NCBI GenBank assembly: GCA_013329575.1
Contig: DUJX01000116.1
Span: forward strand, 1 to 10,000
Source of the DNA: Halobacteria archaeon
GTDB lineage: Archaea > Halobacteriota > Methanoliparia > Methanoliparales > Methanoliparaceae
Direction: 5' to 3'
Length of the DNA stretch: 10,000 bases
The notes beneath the pieces were generated by a model that was not told the origin of the DNA, searched no databases, and worked only from the letters and a program-made list of their open reading frames with translations. The first letter of the stretch is position 1; each line of letters starts with the position of its first letter. The position numbers and the translations under genes were made by a program. This document shows positions 1 through 7,768 of this stretch, piece by piece.

Positions 1-494
1 TCTGCTCTCGATGCGTCTTCTGCACCAACACAAACGAATAAATCATGTTCTTTTGCATATAAAATGGTCTCTTCTATCGCCTTTAAAACCCATGAACGAT
101 CTTTCCTGATATTTTCTTTTATATGAATATCCGAAACAGGTATGGAGATCAATACATGATCGACGCCAGTATTTATCGATGCATCAATATCAGATAAAAT
201 TGCCCTGTTCCATGTCATAATATTTGCATCTAATTCTTCTATAATCGCTTTAACACTTCTTTCTTCATCTTCACCCATTGCGGGAACCCCAACTTCGAGT
301 TCATTTACACCTGCCTCCGTCAGCATTCGACCGATATTCATCCGCTCATCGTTTGTAAATACAACACCTGCGGCTTGTTCTCCATCTCTAAGTGTCGTAT
401 CAACGACCGTTATCTTTCTTTCTCTCATAGATAGTATATCCTGAATAACATGGTTCAATCCTTTTTGATGATCTAAAATCCTCTGAAATTCCAT
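1..494 (-). CDS. nifV: Homocitrate synthase NifV, N-terminal part (cut by window edge)
   Basis: Condenses acetyl-CoA with 2-oxoglutarate to homocitrate, the organic ligand of the nitrogenase FeMo-cofactor. The 164 visible residues are the front half of the TIM barrel: DTTLRDGEQ (residues 32-40, catalytic Arg/Asp/Glu), ELEVGVPAMG (65-74), a SIPVSD segment (117-122) and VGAEDASRA (156-164). The PAMG and GAEDASRA signatures favour NifV over methanogen AksA or LeuA. The frame stays open to base 1, so the C-terminal part lies outside the window. The first ATG is at 494, just after an in-frame stop. A second in-frame ATG at 428 (residue 23) lies a few residues before the barrel start, as in most NifV proteins, with a weak AGGAT upstream. 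The true start may therefore be 428. It follows nifK after 185 bases on the same strand and may have its own promoter. Family assignment is firm; the start is not. Confidence 0.9.
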   Translation of the reverse strand, partial: MEFQRILDHQKGLNHVIQDILSMRERKITVVDTTLRDGEQAAGVVFTNDERMNIGRMLTEAGVNELEVGVPAMGEDEERSVKAIIEELDANIMTWNRAILSDIDASINTGVDHVLISIPVSDIHIKENIRKDRSWVLKAIEETILYAKEHDLFVCVGAEDASRA

Positions 495-520
495 AATATC
501 TTGTCTTTCTTACAACTTCA

Positions 521-530
521 ATTATTATAC
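521..530 (-). promoter_or_regulatory. Possible TATA box for nifV
   Basis: On the minus strand the sequence reads GTATAATAAT, about 30 bases before the ATG at 494. Transcription starting about 25 bases downstream would give an almost leaderless nifV message from 494, or a leader of roughly 70 bases if translation starts at 428. It is a weak match in an A+T-rich gap, so this is a suggestion only. Confidence 0.25.
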
Positions 531-540
531 TATGTGATTT

Positions 541-577
541 TTTGTGAAAAGAAAGAAAAATACCTAAAAAAAATTTG
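541..577 (-). terminator. Oligo-T tract at the 3' end of the nif operon
   Basis: On the minus strand the stretch downstream of nifK contains T8 (complement of 566-573), then T5 and further T-rich clusters. Archaeal RNA polymerase terminates on such oligo-T runs. A small hairpin (GCAG, six-base loop, CTGC; 585-598) and a longer possible stem (591-601 with 671-681) lie just before it. If termination is partial, the message would read on into nifV. Confidence 0.4.
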
Positions 578-590
578 GAATACAGCAGAA

Positions 591-681
591 AATCCTGCCA
601 ATCTTGAACATTTAATCATATTCTTCTCATCTCTACGAATCACCACAAACATACCTATCAACAAAGTTGGTTAGCAGGATT
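591..681 (-). repeat. Long-range inverted repeat between nifK stop and T tract
   Basis: In the minus-strand transcript AATCCTGCTAA (complement of 671-681) can pair with TTGGCAGGATT (complement of 591-601): ten Watson-Crick pairs and one G-U, enclosing 69 bases. The first arm starts one base inside the nifK stop codon. The second ends about 17 bases before the T8 run. On the opposite strand the wobble would be an A-C mismatch, so the pairing fits RNA made in the nif direction. It could be a terminator, a 3'-end stabiliser or chance. Confidence 0.4.
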
Positions 682-1978
682 AATTCCGATCCAAAATCGT
701 ATTTGTAATCAGATCTAAAAGATATATACCCCCGTGATATCCCATTATCCCGTAGCGGTAATATCCAACCCGATCATATACTGGGAATCCACATCTGACA
801 AATGCGACATCGTCTTCACCAGCAGGAATACTCTTCTTGCACATCGTGTTCCCAAAGAGAATATCTGCATCAGTCTCTTTTACTGCTTTATGAAGATCAT
901 ACAGATCTTTTCCGTTCAAGATCTCACCATCAGATATTTCTTTTGCCGCATTCATGAAAGCATTACTTGACGTACTGCTTGCCAAGACAACAACCTCCAT
1001 CCCGAGTTCAGATGCAAATTCTGCAATTCCTAGTGCAATATCAGGATCCGCAAATATAGCGGCTTTTTTTCCATAAGTGATCTGATGCACATCTACCATC
1101 GCATCTATCAGTTTTCCGCGCTCTTTTTCGATCTCATACGGGGCCACTTTCTCTGTAATATCAGTTATAACCTCAACAAATTGATCCGTCTTTGAAACTC
1201 CAATTGGGCATACTGCATTCGATCTCATTCCATATTTTCCTTCTAAAAATTTCGCAGCAGATCCTCCTTCATGTTCACAGAGTGAGATAACACCATAAGC
1301 ATCAGTACATTTCTCTATCTCAGTCACGGTAGATCCTCCGTTTGGAAAAGGCGGCTTTGGCATGATGAGCGGGGCATCCAATGTATCAGAGATATCACTT
1401 ATAATTGTATATGAAACATTGAATAAGTCGAGCATTTTTTTTATCTCTTGGATATCACCTGGATTTATCATTCCGGGTATTATATTCAATTTTTCGTTTG
1501 ATTCATCGCATTCTTTCGAAAGATGCATAACGAATGCCTTCAATGCATTATCATAACCCGTAACATGTGATCCAACATAGCTTGGCGTATGTATCGTGAC
1601 AATTGGAACTACATCTTTTCCTTCGGTCTCTTCCAGATCATAGATAGTTTCTCTTACAATTCCTTCAATATCATCACCTATTGTCTCGGAAAGGCAAGTT
1701 GTAATAACGCTTATGAGTTCTGGTTTTCTCCTCGTGATCACGTTATTTATCGCGGCGATCAGATTATCCCTTCCACCAAATACGGATGCACTCTCTCCAA
1801 GAGAGGTCACCGCGATCTGCACAGGCTCCCTGAAATGACGATTGAACATTCGCATCGGATATGCAGCACAGCCCTGCGATCCGTGGACGAGAGGAACCGC
1901 AGCATGTATGCCCAACGTTGCATACATAGCACCGATCGGCTGACACATTCTTGGGGGATTAATAGTTACACTTCGCAT
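680..1978 (-). CDS. nifK: Nitrogenase MoFe protein beta subunit NifK
   Basis: Beta subunit of dinitrogenase (alpha2beta2), holding half of the P-cluster that passes electrons from NifH to the cofactor in NifD. At 432 residues it lacks the roughly 50-residue N-terminal extension of the Azotobacter protein (523), as is common in anaerobes. P-cluster cysteines are Cys12 (CQPIGAMYATLGI), Cys37 (HGSQGCAAY) and Cys95 (ITTCLSETIGDD). TPSYVGSHVTGYDN (131-144) and the C-terminal GFPVYDRVGYYRYGIMGY block (397-414) are typical of the subunit. The ATG at 1978 has GGAG five bases upstream and lies inside the end of nifD, giving a 20-base overlap and probable translational coupling. No delta-subunit gene lies between nifD and nifK, which argues against a vanadium or iron-only enzyme. 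In methanogens nifE would be expected next; here a gap and nifV follow. Confidence 0.96.
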   Translation of the reverse strand: MRSVTINPPRMCQPIGAMYATLGIHAAVPLVHGSQGCAAYPMRMFNRHFREPVQIAVTSLGESASVFGGRDNLIAAINNVITRRKPELISVITTCLSETIGDDIEGIVRETIYDLEETEGKDVVPIVTIHTPSYVGSHVTGYDNALKAFVMHLSKECDESNEKLNIIPGMINPGDIQEIKKMLDLFNVSYTIISDISDTLDAPLIMPKPPFPNGGSTVTEIEKCTDAYGVISLCEHEGGSAAKFLEGKYGMRSNAVCPIGVSKTDQFVEVITDITEKVAPYEIEKERGKLIDAMVDVHQITYGKKAAIFADPDIALGIAEFASELGMEVVVLASSTSSNAFMNAAKEISDGEILNGKDLYDLHKAVKETDADILFGNTMCKKSIPAGEDDVAFVRCGFPVYDRVGYYRYGIMGYHGGIYLLDLITNTILDRN

Positions 1979-3344
1979 CTCTTCTCCGTATCATGCTCCA
2001 CACCGGAGCAAAGATTGCTTTTTCTATATCTTTTGCAAAGTTTAAGAGCCCGGAATATCCTGCATACGGCCCAGTTTCATATGAATGACCGTTTATAAAT
2101 GGAATCCCGAGCTTATATGCAAGATACTTCTCCTTCAACCCAGATATGAATATATCAGGTCTCAATTCGGTCAGAATCTCTTCGATCTCTATTGCATTCG
2201 GGTTGTCTATGATGATTGTTCCATCTTTAACACGTTCGCATATCTTCGCGTAATCTTCTTCGTGGCCAAAGGTAGTTGCAGCAGCGATCGTCTCGATTCC
2301 GATCTCACGAAACATTCTTACCCAATGCCATGCACGCGGAGCCCCCTGATAGATAAAGATTCGCTTTCCTTCAAACTTTCTTCTATATTCTTCTATCTTC
2401 GGATCTATCTTAGAAACCTCATCTGCTATGACTTCTTCTGCTTTTTCTTCCAATCTAAAAAATGCTGCCACATCCCTCAATGCCTTTGAAGTCTGTTCTA
2501 TTCCAAATAAAGACTCCTTTATATAGGGAATACCATACTTCTCCTTAATCAGCTCGCAAATATACGGTGTTGATCTCTGACAATGCATCAGATTTAGTTT
2601 TGCCCTGTGTGCCTGTGCAATATCATCTATAGATGAATTCCCCGTAAATGTAGAGAGTATCCGTATTCCCATACGCTCGAACAATGGTTTTATGACCCAT
2701 AGGTCTCCCTTTATATTATAATCTCCCATGATATTCATATCGTAATCTGTCGTATATTCAGGCTCTTTTGTTCCTACCACTTGTTCAAAAAGCGTGTCAT
2801 TCGCGATATGATGACCGAGAGATTGACTACATCCCCTGAAACCTTCACAATTGAACCCAACGACCTTTATTCCGATTTCTTCTTCAGCTTGTTTGCAAAC
2901 AGCTTTTATATCATCTCCTATGAGCCCAATTGTACATGTTGCATATACAAATACTCCTTTTGCCTCTGGAAACTCTTTATACGATTCTATTATCGCATTG
3001 TAAAGTTTCTCATTGCCGCCAAAGATTATGTTCTTCTCCTGCATATCTGTAGAAAAGCAATATTTTTGATGAAATTGTGGATTATCCGATAGATTAGGAC
3101 GAGTCCCTCCGCCCCATGTCCAATAAGCACAGCCGATAGGACCATGTACAAGATGAATAACATCCTTCACCGGGCCACCAACAACACCCATACAACCAGC
3201 ATAAGTACATCCACGCTCTGTAAAATCTCCTGGTGTTGTCTGTATATTGCATAGTGGTAAGATCTCCTCTGTTGAATCTTTAACGTATGTGTGTTTCTTC
3301 CGTTCTGGAATAGATTTATCACAGTTTAAAAGTGTCAGTGGCAT
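1959..3344 (-). CDS. nifD: Nitrogenase MoFe protein alpha subunit NifD
   Basis: Alpha subunit of dinitrogenase, carrying the N2-reducing cofactor. Numbering is from the ATG at 3344 (461 residues). P-cluster ligands are Cys46 (RGCTYAG), Cys72 (HGPIGCAY) and Cys137 (YATCTIGLIGDD). Cofactor ligands are Cys255 (LMHCQRS) and His420 (NGHSYETGPY). Gln174 and His178 in SQSLGHH match the catalytic Gln191/His195 of Azotobacter, and QSLGHH is the Mo-type form. The N-terminus (LLNCDKSIPERKKH) and GAPRAWHW (334-341) resemble VnfD/AnfD, as expected for the methanogen lineage from which those enzymes are thought to derive. Cys51 and Met52 replace the usual Ser/Ala-Lys pair five residues after the first P-cluster ligand. 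A TTG directly precedes the ATG, but ATG is preferred: it overlaps the nifI2 stop as TGATG and has GGAGG (3352-3356) seven bases upstream. The 3' end overlaps nifK by 20 bases. Confidence 0.96.
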   Translation of the reverse strand: MPLTLLNCDKSIPERKKHTYVKDSTEEILPLCNIQTTPGDFTERGCTYAGCMGVVGGPVKDVIHLVHGPIGCAYWTWGGGTRPNLSDNPQFHQKYCFSTDMQEKNIIFGGNEKLYNAIIESYKEFPEAKGVFVYATCTIGLIGDDIKAVCKQAEEEIGIKVVGFNCEGFRGCSQSLGHHIANDTLFEQVVGTKEPEYTTDYDMNIMGDYNIKGDLWVIKPLFERMGIRILSTFTGNSSIDDIAQAHRAKLNLMHCQRSTPYICELIKEKYGIPYIKESLFGIEQTSKALRDVAAFFRLEEKAEEVIADEVSKIDPKIEEYRRKFEGKRIFIYQGAPRAWHWVRMFREIGIETIAAATTFGHEEDYAKICERVKDGTIIIDNPNAIEIEEILTELRPDIFISGLKEKYLAYKLGIPFINGHSYETGPYAGYSGLLNFAKDIEKAIFAPVWSMIRRRDAKCNY

Positions 3345-3703
3345 CAAATTGCCTCCGCTCCAATCTCTCCAGTTCTTATTCTTATAGCATTTTCCACTGG
3401 ACAGACAAATATCCTACCATCACCGATTTCTCCTGTCCTACAGGTTTCCATTATAATATTGACAACTTTATCTACCTTTTCATCCGGCAGAACCATTATC
3501 AGCATTCTCTTTGGGATATATCGCATATAGTTTCCTTCCGTGCTTTCTGGGCAGATAGTGGTAGGAGGATAAATATGCAACCCTTTCTGTTTACCTTTTC
3601 CAAAGACCGCCTTTGCTGTGACTGATGGGAAATCTGCATCTGCAAGAGCTTTCTTTGTCTTTTGAATGGCGTTCATTCTAATTATTGCAACCACTTCTTT
3701 CAT
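3344..3703 (-). CDS. nifI2: Nitrogenase-regulating PII protein NifI2
   Basis: GlnB-family sensor that acts with NifI1. In Methanococcus maripaludis the NifI1-NifI2 complex binds NifDK and blocks NifH when ammonium is present, and 2-oxoglutarate with ATP relieves this. The 119 residues show the PII fold: GKGKQKG at 35-41 starting the T-loop, a long NifI2-type T-loop to about residue 65 (PPTTICPESTEGNY), and the nucleotide-binding B-loop TGEIGDGRIFV (90-100). The ATG at 3703 follows the nifI1 stop by six bases, with a GAGGGGG stretch in the end of nifI1 as ribosome binding site. The stop shares one base with the nifD ATG. Position between nifH and nifD and the second-place order identify it as NifI2 rather than GlnB/GlnK; no amtB is adjacent. 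Confidence 0.93.
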   Translation of the reverse strand: MKEVVAIIRMNAIQKTKKALADADFPSVTAKAVFGKGKQKGLHIYPPTTICPESTEGNYMRYIPKRMLIMVLPDEKVDKVVNIIMETCRTGEIGDGRIFVCPVENAIRIRTGEIGAEAI

Positions 3704-3709
3704 TCTTGT

Positions 3710-4904
<1,195 letters not shown>

Positions 4905-4920
4905 TTAATTTAGTACCTCC

Positions 4921-4957
4921 GTTTTATAGTTAAACCCACCATCTTAAAAAGATATTT
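4921..4957 (-). promoter_or_regulatory. Candidate nifH promoter region
   Basis: Two TATA-like boxes read toward nifH: TATAAAAC (complement of 4921-4928) and an upstream CTTTTTAAG (complement of 4942-4950) lying within the palindrome ATCTT-AAA-AAGAT (4941-4953). The proximal box would start transcription near 4900 with a leader of about 40 bases. The distal one would start it near 4920 and include the GGAGG at 4916-4920. The palindrome over the distal box could be a repressor site. Assignment rests on sequence resemblance only. Confidence 0.35.
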
Positions 4958-4975
4958 GAGAAATACGCATAAAAG

Positions 4976-4992
4976 TTATGAAAACTTCATAA
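4976..4992. promoter_or_regulatory. 17-base perfect palindrome, candidate operator
   Basis: TTATGAA-AAC-TTCATAA has two perfect 7-base arms around a 3-base spacer, about 120 bases upstream of the nifH start. It is the most regular palindrome in the divergent region and is not purely A/T. The layout suits a dimeric DNA-binding protein. The cognate regulator is unknown; the sequence does not fit the NrpR consensus. Confidence 0.35.
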
Positions 4993-5136
4993 GACGATTA
5001 ATCAATCTTTGTTTCGATTTTAAAATTATATTCAGTATTTTTTTTAGATTTATGCTAACATTAAACAGTTTTAAAGTAATTTAAACGATTTATCTAATTT
5101 TAAATGCGCAAAATTCTCTCCGAAATATTCAATAAC

Positions 5137-5156
5137 AATTAAAATAGGTTTTAATT
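5137..5156. repeat. A+T-rich inverted repeat
   Basis: AATTAAAA-TAGG-TTTTAATT has 8-base arms and a 4-base spacer. It extends to ten-base arms if one extra T on the right is bulged. It could be an operator or a hairpin. In a region this rich in A+T, chance is a serious alternative. Confidence 0.3.
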
Positions 5157-5199
5157 TGTCTGGATCATATCTTTTGTTCGTAGAAATCAAATAAACGTC

Positions 5200-5228
5200 T
5201 TTTATAATGATTATTTTTATAATGATTA
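5200..5228. repeat. Two 14-base direct repeats, 15-base period
   Basis: TTTTATAATGATTA occurs at 5200-5213 and again, identical, at 5215-5228. The spacing puts the copies about one and a half helical turns apart. Each copy contains a TATA-like core. It may be a pair of regulator half-sites, duplicated promoter elements for the rightward genes, or a local slippage product. Confidence 0.4.
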
Positions 5229-5292
5229 AATAGCATTTTCAGTATCAACGTAAAACACATAAATTTAATATAGAAGTAATAGTAACAATAAA

Positions 5293-5316
5293 TTATTTAT
5301 TAAAAATGATAAATAA
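5293..5316. repeat. A/T-only inverted repeat upstream of the HGD-D pair
   Basis: TTATTTAT (5293-5300) and ATAAATAA (5309-5316) are perfect 8-base arms around an 8-base spacer, ending 38 bases before the start codon at 5355. It would sit near the transcription start or in the leader of the rightward genes. As it contains only A and T, its significance is low. Confidence 0.25.
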
Positions 5317-5354
5317 AGAAAAAAGTATACAATTAACTTTATGGAGTATTTATA

Positions 5355-6395
5355 ATGAAAGAAGGATTATATAGGAAAATAGGCTATTTTTGTACTTTTA
5401 CACCAAAAGAACTCATACATGCAGCCGGTTTTACTCCGATCAGACTTTTAGCGGATAATACACCTATAAATCGTGCAAATGCATATATTCAGAATTACTG
5501 CTGCTCGCAGGTAAAAGGTTGTCTTGAAAAGATGCTTAACGGAGATTTAGAACTGGACGGTGCCGTTTTTACCAGAAGCTGCGACTCTCTTATGCGTCTT
5601 ACCGATATATGGGAGCTAAATTCTAACATTCCTGTCTATGACTTAGAGTTTCCTACCAATATTGGAGATAAAAGTAAAGGATATTTCTTGAATGAGTTAT
5701 TAGACTTTAAAAAATGGCTTGAATCGTTAAATGGGGATGAAAAAATAACGTTTGATAATCTCAAAGATAGTATTATGCTTTATTATGACTTAGATAAGAA
5801 ATTAGATAGATTATACTCTTTAAATCCGGAATATAACCTTGCTATCAAGGCTTTAACCTCCAATCCGGCCATTGCTTTAGATGAAATAGAAAAGAGACTC
5901 AATCATTTAAATAATCAAAGTATGAATGAGATTGAGAAAAATATAGATAAAAAAAAGGCTAAAATTTTAGTAACAGGCAGTATCTGCCCCTCCACAGATA
6001 TATACGAGATAATACAAGATTCAGGCTTTTCTATAGTTGATGACTTCTGTACGGGAACCCGATTTTTTAAGAGTGATGCTATTTTGCCTGAAATAAATAA
6101 TATGGACGACGCAATGAATTTTTTAATCCAAAAATACTTTCTAAAAGCCCCATGCCCGACCAAACATTATGATAACGACAGACGATTTGCATATATATTA
6201 GAAAAAGCCAAAGATGTCGATGGAGTAATCTTTTTGTTAGTAAAATTCTGCGAACCTCATTTCTTCGATTATCCACAATTAAGAAAAAAGATAGAAGAGA
6301 TAGGTAAAAAAACGCTCTTGCTCGAGTTTGAACTTCCTATTACCTCATTTGATCAGATTAAATTAAGAATAAACGCTTTTAGTGAGATGTTTTAA
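5355..6395 (+). CDS. 2-hydroxyacyl-CoA dehydratase / benzoyl-CoA reductase family protein (HgdB-like, small subunit)
   Basis: A 346-residue HGD-D (COG1775) protein, a family whose members hold [4Fe-4S] clusters and reduce or dehydrate acyl-CoA thioesters after ATP-driven activation. Family marks are GYFCTFTPKELIHAAG (10-25), YCCSQVKG (48-55), RSCDS (74-78), DDFCTGTRFF (229-238), APCP (265-268), KFCEPHFFDYP (297-307) and the C-terminal LRINAFSEM (337-345). Cys50, Cys76 and Cys299 are the likely ligands of the usual cluster. Cys211, Cys232 and Cys267 form a second group in the C-terminal domain. The protein starts close to the first domain strand and lacks the 30-50 residues often found before it. 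GGAG (5343-5346) lies eight bases before the ATG. The next gene, encoding a second family member, begins 16 bases after the stop, so the two probably form a heterodimer. No HgdC-type ATPase is adjacent. The family is clear; the substrate cannot be told from sequence. Confidence 0.88.
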   Translation: MKEGLYRKIGYFCTFTPKELIHAAGFTPIRLLADNTPINRANAYIQNYCCSQVKGCLEKMLNGDLELDGAVFTRSCDSLMRLTDIWELNSNIPVYDLEFPTNIGDKSKGYFLNELLDFKKWLESLNGDEKITFDNLKDSIMLYYDLDKKLDRLYSLNPEYNLAIKALTSNPAIALDEIEKRLNHLNNQSMNEIEKNIDKKKAKILVTGSICPSTDIYEIIQDSGFSIVDDFCTGTRFFKSDAILPEINNMDDAMNFLIQKYFLKAPCPTKHYDNDRRFAYILEKAKDVDGVIFLLVKFCEPHFFDYPQLRKKIEEIGKKTLLLEFELPITSFDQIKLRINAFSEMF

Positions 6396-6411
6396 ATAAT
6401 AAAGGTGTTAA

Positions 6412-7599
6412 ATGGAGAGAAAAAGTATGATTAAAAAATTAGAGACAAATAAGAAGATGGGCGAACTGTTACAAGAATACTATATCAGAGGGCTTTTTGA
6501 AGATTACAGAGCATGGATAACAAGCGGCGGACCTGTAGAGTTTCTTTATTCTATGGGCGTCTATCCAGTTTATCCTGAAAACCATGCTGCATTGATCGGT
6601 GCTGCAAAGGAGGGGGTGAATTATGCCAGTATATCCGAAGGCGATGGATATTCACAGGATCTCTGTTCATACGTCCGGTGTGATATAGGGGCTATAATAT
6701 CTGGTAATAGCCCGGTGGGTGGTCTTCCTGTCCCATCATTCCTCGTCTCAGCTAACAATATCTGTAATACGGTGGTAAAATGGTACGAAATACTGAGCAG
6801 GACATACGATGTTCCCTTATTCTTGTTGGATATACCATTTATCAGAAAAGAGATGAAAGAGAACTACATCGATTATGTCGAATCGCAGATGTACGATCTT
6901 ATAAAATTTATCTCAACGATCACGGGAAGAGATTTTGACGAGGACGAGTTTTACAAAACGGCCGTCTTATCGATAAAAGGAATAAAAAGTTATGAAGAAG
7001 TACTAAGAATGGGTGCACATAAACCATCCCCATTAACATGCTTCGATGCTTTCATAAATATGGCTCCTATCGTCTGTCTTCGAGGTACAGAGGCGCCTAT
7101 TAATTTTTACGAAGGTATGAAAGCAGAATTGGATGAAAGGGTTAAAAATGGAATAGGAGCGGTTGATAATGAAGAGGTTCGTCTATTGTGGGATAATATT
7201 CCCATTTGGTACGGGCTGAGATGGCTTGCAGACTTCTTCGCCGAGCATAATGCCTGTCTCGTCGCGGATACCTATACCAATGCATGGACTTTTTTTGGCG
7301 ATTTGGATCTAAATAACCCGATAAGAGGGATGGCACAGGCATATTCGCCGATCTATTTGAACATAGGGATAGAGAGGATGGCCGAGGTAGTAAACAAGCT
7401 CATCGATATATACGATATCGACGGGGTCGTCATGCATAGTAATAGGAGCTGTAAACCGTACTCTTTCAGCCAGTACGAGTTACAGAAGATGTTGGATGTT
7501 CCTTCCGTCATAATAGATGCAGATCAAACGGATTACAGGGTTTTTTCACAGGCACAGATAGAGACAAGATTAGAAGCATTCCTCGAAATGCTCCGCTGA
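6412..7599 (+). CDS. 2-hydroxyacyl-CoA dehydratase / benzoyl-CoA reductase family protein (HgdA/BcrB-like, large subunit)
   Basis: A 395-residue second member of the HGD-D family, of the larger-subunit type. Marks are SMGVYPVYPENHAA (47-60), GYSQDLCSYVRCDIG (79-93), SANNICNTVVKWYE (113-126), the LDERVKNG helix (240-247) before WYGLRWLADFF (266-276), and HSNRSCKPYSFSQ (342-354) with LDVPSVIIDADQTDYR (361-376). Cys85, Cys118 and Cys347 are the expected [4Fe-4S] ligands; Cys90 is an additional nearby cysteine. Partner of the gene 16 bases upstream, by analogy with HgdAB, FldBC and BcrBC. Two starts are plausible: ATG 6412 with AGGTG four bases upstream, and ATG 6427 (residue 6) with GGAG nine bases upstream; I use the first. 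No terminator is evident in the 169 bases after the stop. Whether it acts in dehydration, aromatic ring reduction or as a double-cubane-type reductase is open. Confidence 0.88.
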   Translation: MERKSMIKKLETNKKMGELLQEYYIRGLFEDYRAWITSGGPVEFLYSMGVYPVYPENHAALIGAAKEGVNYASISEGDGYSQDLCSYVRCDIGAIISGNSPVGGLPVPSFLVSANNICNTVVKWYEILSRTYDVPLFLLDIPFIRKEMKENYIDYVESQMYDLIKFISTITGRDFDEDEFYKTAVLSIKGIKSYEEVLRMGAHKPSPLTCFDAFINMAPIVCLRGTEAPINFYEGMKAELDERVKNGIGAVDNEEVRLLWDNIPIWYGLRWLADFFAEHNACLVADTYTNAWTFFGDLDLNNPIRGMAQAYSPIYLNIGIERMAEVVNKLIDIYDIDGVVMHSNRSCKPYSFSQYELQKMLDVPSVIIDADQTDYRVFSQAQIETRLEAFLEMLR

Positions 7600-7768
7600 A
7601 GTTCATTCTTCGTTGAGTTAGGAACTACTTTGTTGCTAAAAAAAGAAATATATCATCCAAGTGGCACGAAATATAACATATATTGCATCCGAGATCTATC
7701 GCACTAATCGCTTTGCCTCATCTTAGACTTTGCAATACTACGTGAAAAGATAAGATACAGATTGATGT

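Noticed and set aside
1959..1978. 20-base nifD/nifK overlap as a possible frameshift or assembly error
   Set aside because: Both proteins are complete at the junction, and nifK has its own GGAG-ATG; an overlap of this size fits translational coupling.
1589..2489. Two long plus-strand frames of 169 and 134 codons opposite the nifK and nifD region
   Set aside because: They lie entirely antisense to well-conserved nifK and nifD, show no domain and have odd composition; they are reading-frame shadows.
1959..3344. Vanadium or iron-only nitrogenase
   Set aside because: NifD has Vnf-like stretches, but no vnfG/anfG lies between the alpha and beta genes, and the catalytic QSLGHH site is Mo-type.
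3345..3347. TTG as the nifD start codon, directly before the ATG
   Set aside because: ATG at 3342-3344 has the better codon, the GGAGG spacing and a one-base TGATG coupling with nifI2.
7600..7768. Magnesium riboswitch or terminator before corA
   Set aside because: No compact paired core or T tract could be recognised; only short A+T boxes and an 8-base repeat (GAAATATA at 7645 and 7668) are seen.
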